DNA from: Pseudomonadales bacterium
GTDB taxonomy: Bacteria; Pseudomonadota; Gammaproteobacteria; Pseudomonadales; UBA5518
Reading direction: 5' to 3'
Assembly: GCA_024234165.1 (NCBI GenBank)
Contig: JACKOP010000001.1
Span: forward strand, 1,116,001-1,180,000
Length of the DNA stretch: 64,000 nucleotides
The position numbers and the translations under genes are program-made. The stretch's first letter is position 1. Each line of letters opens with the position of its first letter. Below, piece by piece: positions 60,929 through 64,000 of the stretch. A model generated the notes under the pieces. That model was given only the letters and a program-made list of their open reading frames with translations, ran no database searches and was not told the origin of the DNA.

Positions 60929-60975
60929 CGCCGCTGAGCTGAAAAGCCTGGCTACCGCAGCGAAACCGCAGCGGA

Positions 60976-61410
60976 TCAGAACCGTCCGGTGATGTAGCCT
61001 TCTAGCTGTTCGATCGTGCTCTGCTGGCGCGAGATCATGTGCATGACCACGTCGCCGATGGTCACGATACCGGCCAGCCCACCCACATCGAGCACCGGCA
61101 GGTGGCGGATACGCCGCTCGGTCATCAGTCGCATGCACTCCTCGATCGAATGACCGGGAGTCACCGTGATCAACGGTGACGACATCAGGTCGCGAACCAG
61201 CGTGACGTCGGCCTTGCGACCGCGGATGATGCCCTTGCGGGCATAGTCGCGCTCGGAAAAGATACCAACCGGCGCTCCCCCTTCAACGACGACCAGTGCA
61301 CCGATCTGGTACGTCGACAGCAGGGTGACCGCAGCGTAGACCGTCATCGACGCCTCGATCGTCTTCACGCCACGCGCCTTCTTCTCGAGGATGTGGTTCA
61401 CGGTCGCCAT
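60976..61410 (-). CDS. Protein with two CBS domains
   Basis: A protein of 144 residues made almost wholly of a CBS pair: first repeat about residues 8-62 (GALVVVEGGAPVGIFSERDY), second about 72-128 (MTERRIRHLPVLDVGGLAGI, then VTIGDVV). Such stand-alone pairs bind adenine nucleotides or NADH and act as sensors. The ATG at 61410 has GAGGGG upstream; a longer open frame upstream crosses the tandem repeat at 61476-61515 and is unlikely to be translated. The partner enzyme is not known. Confidence 0.88.
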   Translation of the reverse strand: MATVNHILEKKARGVKTIEASMTVYAAVTLLSTYQIGALVVVEGGAPVGIFSERDYARKGIIRGRKADVTLVRDLMSSPLITVTPGHSIEECMRLMTERRIRHLPVLDVGGLAGIVTIGDVVMHMISRQQSTIEQLEGYITGRF

Positions 61411-61475
61411 GGCAAACCCCTCGCACGGTAACAGTCTGCGCAGCATCATCGCTGAACCGGCGTGCGAATGACAAG

Positions 61476-61515
61476 ATATGTCGTCTGGATATGTCGTCTG
61501 GCACGTATCGTCCGG
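61476..61515. repeat. Tandem 13 bp repeat upstream of the CBS gene
   Basis: ATATGTCGTCTGG occurs at 61476-61488 and again at 61489-61501, followed by a degenerate third copy (CACGTATCGTCCGG, 61502-61515). It lies 66 bases before the CBS start, in the 122 bp gap to the ThDP-enzyme stop. It may be an operator with repeated sites. Confidence 0.8.
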
Positions 61516-61532
61516 CATGTCTCCCGGGCTGC

Positions 61533-63275
61533 TCAGCTCTGATAGACCGATCGGTCTGCGTGCCAGCGTGTCCACAGATGCGTATTCGGCATCTCGAAGG
61601 CTGACGCTTGCCGGTCCGTCACGATCTGTACCAGCGCTGGCCTGCCCGTGTCGAACGCACGCTGCACGGCGGGTGCGATCTGGTCCGGTGAATCGCAGAA
61701 TTCGCCATGTGCCCCCATCGTCCTCGCCCACTCGTCAAGGCGGATGAACTCATGGTCCACCTCGAAGGTGCGTCCAACGACATGCAGGTAATAGGGCACC
61801 TCGAGCGCCCAGCCACCGTCGTAGGCGACCACGATGACGATCGGCAAGCCGTAGCGCACGGCAGTTTCGAGTTCCATGGCGTAGAAACCAAACGAACCAT
61901 CACCCGTGATCAGGCACACCCTGCGTCCGTCCTTGCGTGTCGCGAGCGCTGCGGCCATGGCGTAGGGCAGACCCGTACCGAGCATCCCCTGCTTCATCGC
62001 CATCAGATTCTCGCTGAGCGGATGACACAGCAGCTCCTTCTGCCAGACGCTGATCGCACCACCATCGCGCACCATCACGACATCCTTCGGCAAGCACTTC
62101 TGCACCTCGAGCACGGCACGTGCCGGGTGGATCGGCTTGCCATCACGCGCCAGTGATTCGCCCAGTTGCCGGCAGTACTGCGTGCGTTGCGCCTGCAGGC
62201 CCCCTACCCTATCGGCGCCAGCGAGCTTGCCATCACGCTCGATTGCCGCAGCCAGGCGCGGCAGTGCGAAACGCAGATCGCCCAGCAGCGCCAGATCGAT
62301 CGGGCGGTTGCGTCCGATCACCAGCGGATCGCGTTCGAGCTGGATCCACTTCTGCGTGCCCGGAACGCCGAAATAGTCCGGGAAGCCCTGCTGGCCGGTG
62401 AAATAGGGGTTACCGCCGAAGCCGAGTTTCTCGCTGATGGATGCGCCGACGACGAAAATCACGTCTGCCTCGCGCGCGATGTCCTGGCCCGGACCGACCC
62501 CGAGATCGAAGAGCTGCGGATGCGTATCGGGCAACACCCCGCGACCGCCGACCGTCAGCATCACCGGGCAGCCGCAGGCTTCGACCAGGCTGGCAAAGTC
62601 ACGCTGCGAGCGCGCCAGCCGGATCCCGGAACCGCCGATGACGAGTGGCCGGCGTGCGCCGCGCAGCATGGACACGGCCTTCCCGATATCGGCATCGGTC
62701 ACGGTATCGACAAGGCTCGCGGGCCGGTAGTGTTCGGGGGCGAGGAGCGGTCCGAACGCTGCGTCTTCGAGCAGCAGGTCGAAAGGCAGACCGATATAGA
62801 CCGGCCCGGGTGTGCCGCTGCGCAGGTGGCGAAAGGCTTCGTGGAAGATCGCATCGACATCCAGCGCATCTTCGACGATTGCCGCATATTTCGTGACCTG
62901 GCGTGCGACGTCGAGATTCGGCGGCACCTGGAACTTGTTTCGACGCGGCGAGTTGCGCGCCCGCAGCGTGCGCTCGGAGCCAAGGTAAAGCACGGGCAGG
63001 TTTTCCTCCCGCGAGTGCGCCATTGCCGTGTAGAGATTCATGGTGCCGGGACCGACCGAACCGCCGCAGACGCCGATCTGTCCGGTCATCTGTGCGTAGG
63101 CCTCGGCCATATAACCCGCCACGGCCTCATGGTGCGGTGCGATCAGCGGCACGCCGCGGCGATCGAGCGCGTCGTGCAACTTGCCGAAGGTCACTTCGGG
63201 CAGCGAGAAGAAACGGTCGACGCCCTCAGCCACCAGCAGATCGGCAATACGCTCACCCAGCGACATCGTGTTCAT
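61533..63275 (-). CDS. Thiamine-diphosphate-dependent enzyme, acetolactate synthase-like
   Basis: A protein of 580 residues with the three domains of the ALS/2-hydroxyacyl-CoA lyase/oxalyl-CoA decarboxylase superfamily. The cofactor-activating Glu50 is in PHHEAVAGYMAEAY. The ThDP motif starts with GDGSF at 458-462, but the pair that is normally NN or ND 25 residues later is Tyr485-Asp486 (VVAYDGGW), so the first, metal-binding Asn is absent. The ATG at 63275 overlaps the stop of the upstream dehydrogenase (ATGA), so the two enzymes probably act in one pathway, for example C-C bond cleavage followed by oxidation. The substrate is unknown. Confidence 0.85.
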   Translation of the reverse strand: MNTMSLGERIADLLVAEGVDRFFSLPEVTFGKLHDALDRRGVPLIAPHHEAVAGYMAEAYAQMTGQIGVCGGSVGPGTMNLYTAMAHSREENLPVLYLGSERTLRARNSPRRNKFQVPPNLDVARQVTKYAAIVEDALDVDAIFHEAFRHLRSGTPGPVYIGLPFDLLLEDAAFGPLLAPEHYRPASLVDTVTDADIGKAVSMLRGARRPLVIGGSGIRLARSQRDFASLVEACGCPVMLTVGGRGVLPDTHPQLFDLGVGPGQDIAREADVIFVVGASISEKLGFGGNPYFTGQQGFPDYFGVPGTQKWIQLERDPLVIGRNRPIDLALLGDLRFALPRLAAAIERDGKLAGADRVGGLQAQRTQYCRQLGESLARDGKPIHPARAVLEVQKCLPKDVVMVRDGGAISVWQKELLCHPLSENLMAMKQGMLGTGLPYAMAAALATRKDGRRVCLITGDGSFGFYAMELETAVRYGLPIVIVVAYDGGWALEVPYYLHVVGRTFEVDHEFIRLDEWARTMGAHGEFCDSPDQIAPAVQRAFDTGRPALVQIVTDRQASAFEMPNTHLWTRWHADRSVYQS

Positions 63276-64000
63276 TGCAGCTCCTCGTTCACCATGACCA
63301 TGACCTTGATTGCCTTGCCACCTGCCTGCACCTCGAAGGCCTCGTGCACCTCGTCGAGTGCAAAGCGATGCGAAATCAACTTGCGTCGATCGAGCTTTCC
63401 CGACGCCATCAGCTCGAGCGCCTGGTCCAGTTCCTGCGGGAGATAACCCATGGAACCGTGGATCGTCGGCTCCTTGTCGATGAGGTGCGCCAGATCGAGC
63501 AGCACCCGGTCCTCGAAGGTACCGAAGCAGACGATGCGACCATCGCGAGGTCGCAGCAGTTCGAGCGCAGTCTGCAGCGGCGGCGGCCCCGAAATGCCCT
63601 TGATATAGCCGGCGCAGTCGATCACGACCGCCACGTTGGGCGGACACATCTGCGGGAATGGCCATTCGAGCGTTCCACAGATCCTGCCTGCCGCCGCGAC
63701 GACATCCTCCCTGCTGGCGTCGATTGCATCGGTTGCACCCAGCTCGAGCGCCATCGCCAGCCGTGGCGCCGAGACGTCGACCGCGACGATCCGGCCGTGT
63801 TCAGGCACCTTCGCCCGCAGCGCCTGGATGACGCCAAGTCCGATGATCCCTGCACCGAAGACCACCACGTTCTCGCCGGGCTGCGCAGCAGCCTTGCGCA
63901 CCATTTGCAGCCCATCGGCCAGCGGCTCGGTCGTTGCTGCCTCATCGAGTGATACGGTGTCCGGAACCCTTGCAAGCTGGAACGGCGAAGCCGGCACTGA
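63272..64000 (-). CDS. Zinc-type alcohol dehydrogenase family protein, C-terminal part (5' end outside window)
   Basis: The frame is open to the window's last base, so the N-terminal catalytic domain with most zinc ligands lies beyond it; 242 residues are seen. They hold the Rossmann domain, with VVFGAGIIGLGVIQA as the glycine motif and VDVSAPRLAMALELGATDAI as the next strand, and the end of the medium-chain dehydrogenase fold (RRKLISHRFALDEVHEAFEV). It would oxidise or reduce an alcohol, polyol or amino alcohol with NAD(P). It is coupled to the ThDP enzyme by ATGA. Confidence 0.9.
   Translation of the reverse strand, partial: SVPASPFQLARVPDTVSLDEAATTEPLADGLQMVRKAAAQPGENVVVFGAGIIGLGVIQALRAKVPEHGRIVAVDVSAPRLAMALELGATDAIDASREDVVAAAGRICGTLEWPFPQMCPPNVAVVIDCAGYIKGISGPPPLQTALELLRPRDGRIVCFGTFEDRVLLDLAHLIDKEPTIHGSMGYLPQELDQALELMASGKLDRRKLISHRFALDEVHEAFEVQAGGKAIKVMVMVNEELQ

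Overview
The window is high-GC DNA with tightly packed genes, many joined by 4-base ATGA/GTGA overlaps. The gene content suggests a gammaproteobacterium that lives on lipids and uses TonB-dependent uptake. Support for this comes from a fused nuoCD, a TonB2-type energising cluster with TtpC-like and DUF3450 proteins, two large TonB-dependent receptors, a wax-ester synthase and many CoA-ester enzymes. A relative of Halieaceae or Spongiibacteraceae would fit, but that placement is inference. No rRNA, tRNA, CRISPR array, prophage or complete insertion sequence was seen.

Layout. 1-5.8 kb (+): 3' part of pyruvate carboxylase, a wax-ester synthase/diacylglycerol acyltransferase and an acyl-CoA ligase, i.e. 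anaplerosis and storage lipid. 5.8-10.4 kb: a small Cys-containing membrane protein, a CoA-dependent semialdehyde dehydrogenase and an omega-amino acid transaminase on the minus strand, divergent from an AraC regulator. 10.5-12.1 kb: an M48 TPR lipoprotein. 12.1-15.7 kb (-): a TonB receptor and an MFS carrier. 16.2-22.7 kb (+): a six-gene operon (cysteine-less thiolase-like protein, DUF35-MaoC fusion, MaoC protein, acyl-CoA ligase, two acyl-CoA dehydrogenases). Its content matches the actinobacterial igr operon, which removes the last propionyl side chain of steroids. 22.9-28.6 kb (-): a six-gene operon holding a sulfotransferase together with ATP sulfurylase and APS kinase, which make its PAPS donor, plus DUF1214, SnoaL-like and SDR proteins. 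28.9-34.8 kb (+): a second TonB receptor, a SnoaL-like protein, an alpha/beta hydrolase and an alanine-type symporter. 35-38 kb: a YebC-family regulator, a DUF481 protein, a remnant of a carboxymuconolactone decarboxylase-like gene and an enoyl-CoA hydratase. 38.3-45.8 kb (-): nine genes of a TonB2-type system with the DUF3450-TtpC pair present twice. 46.2-60.8 kb (+): complete nuoA-N (13 genes) for respiratory complex I. 61-64 kb (-): a CBS-domain protein, a ThDP-dependent enzyme and a truncated zinc-type dehydrogenase.

How the genes fit together. The receptors and TonB2 machinery would import hydrophobic or bulky substrates. CoA ligases, dehydrogenases, hydratases and the aldolase-like thiolase would break down their acyl or side-chain parts, with electrons passing to complex I. 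Surplus acyl-CoA could be stored by the wax-ester synthase. The sulfotransferase operon would modify an unknown acceptor.

Non-coding features. A roughly 150 bp palindromic repeat occurs three times (about 15.9, 34.8 and 60.8 kb), always between genes. Hairpin and tandem-repeat elements lie at 31.47-31.58 kb, and a 13 bp tandem repeat lies upstream of the CBS gene.
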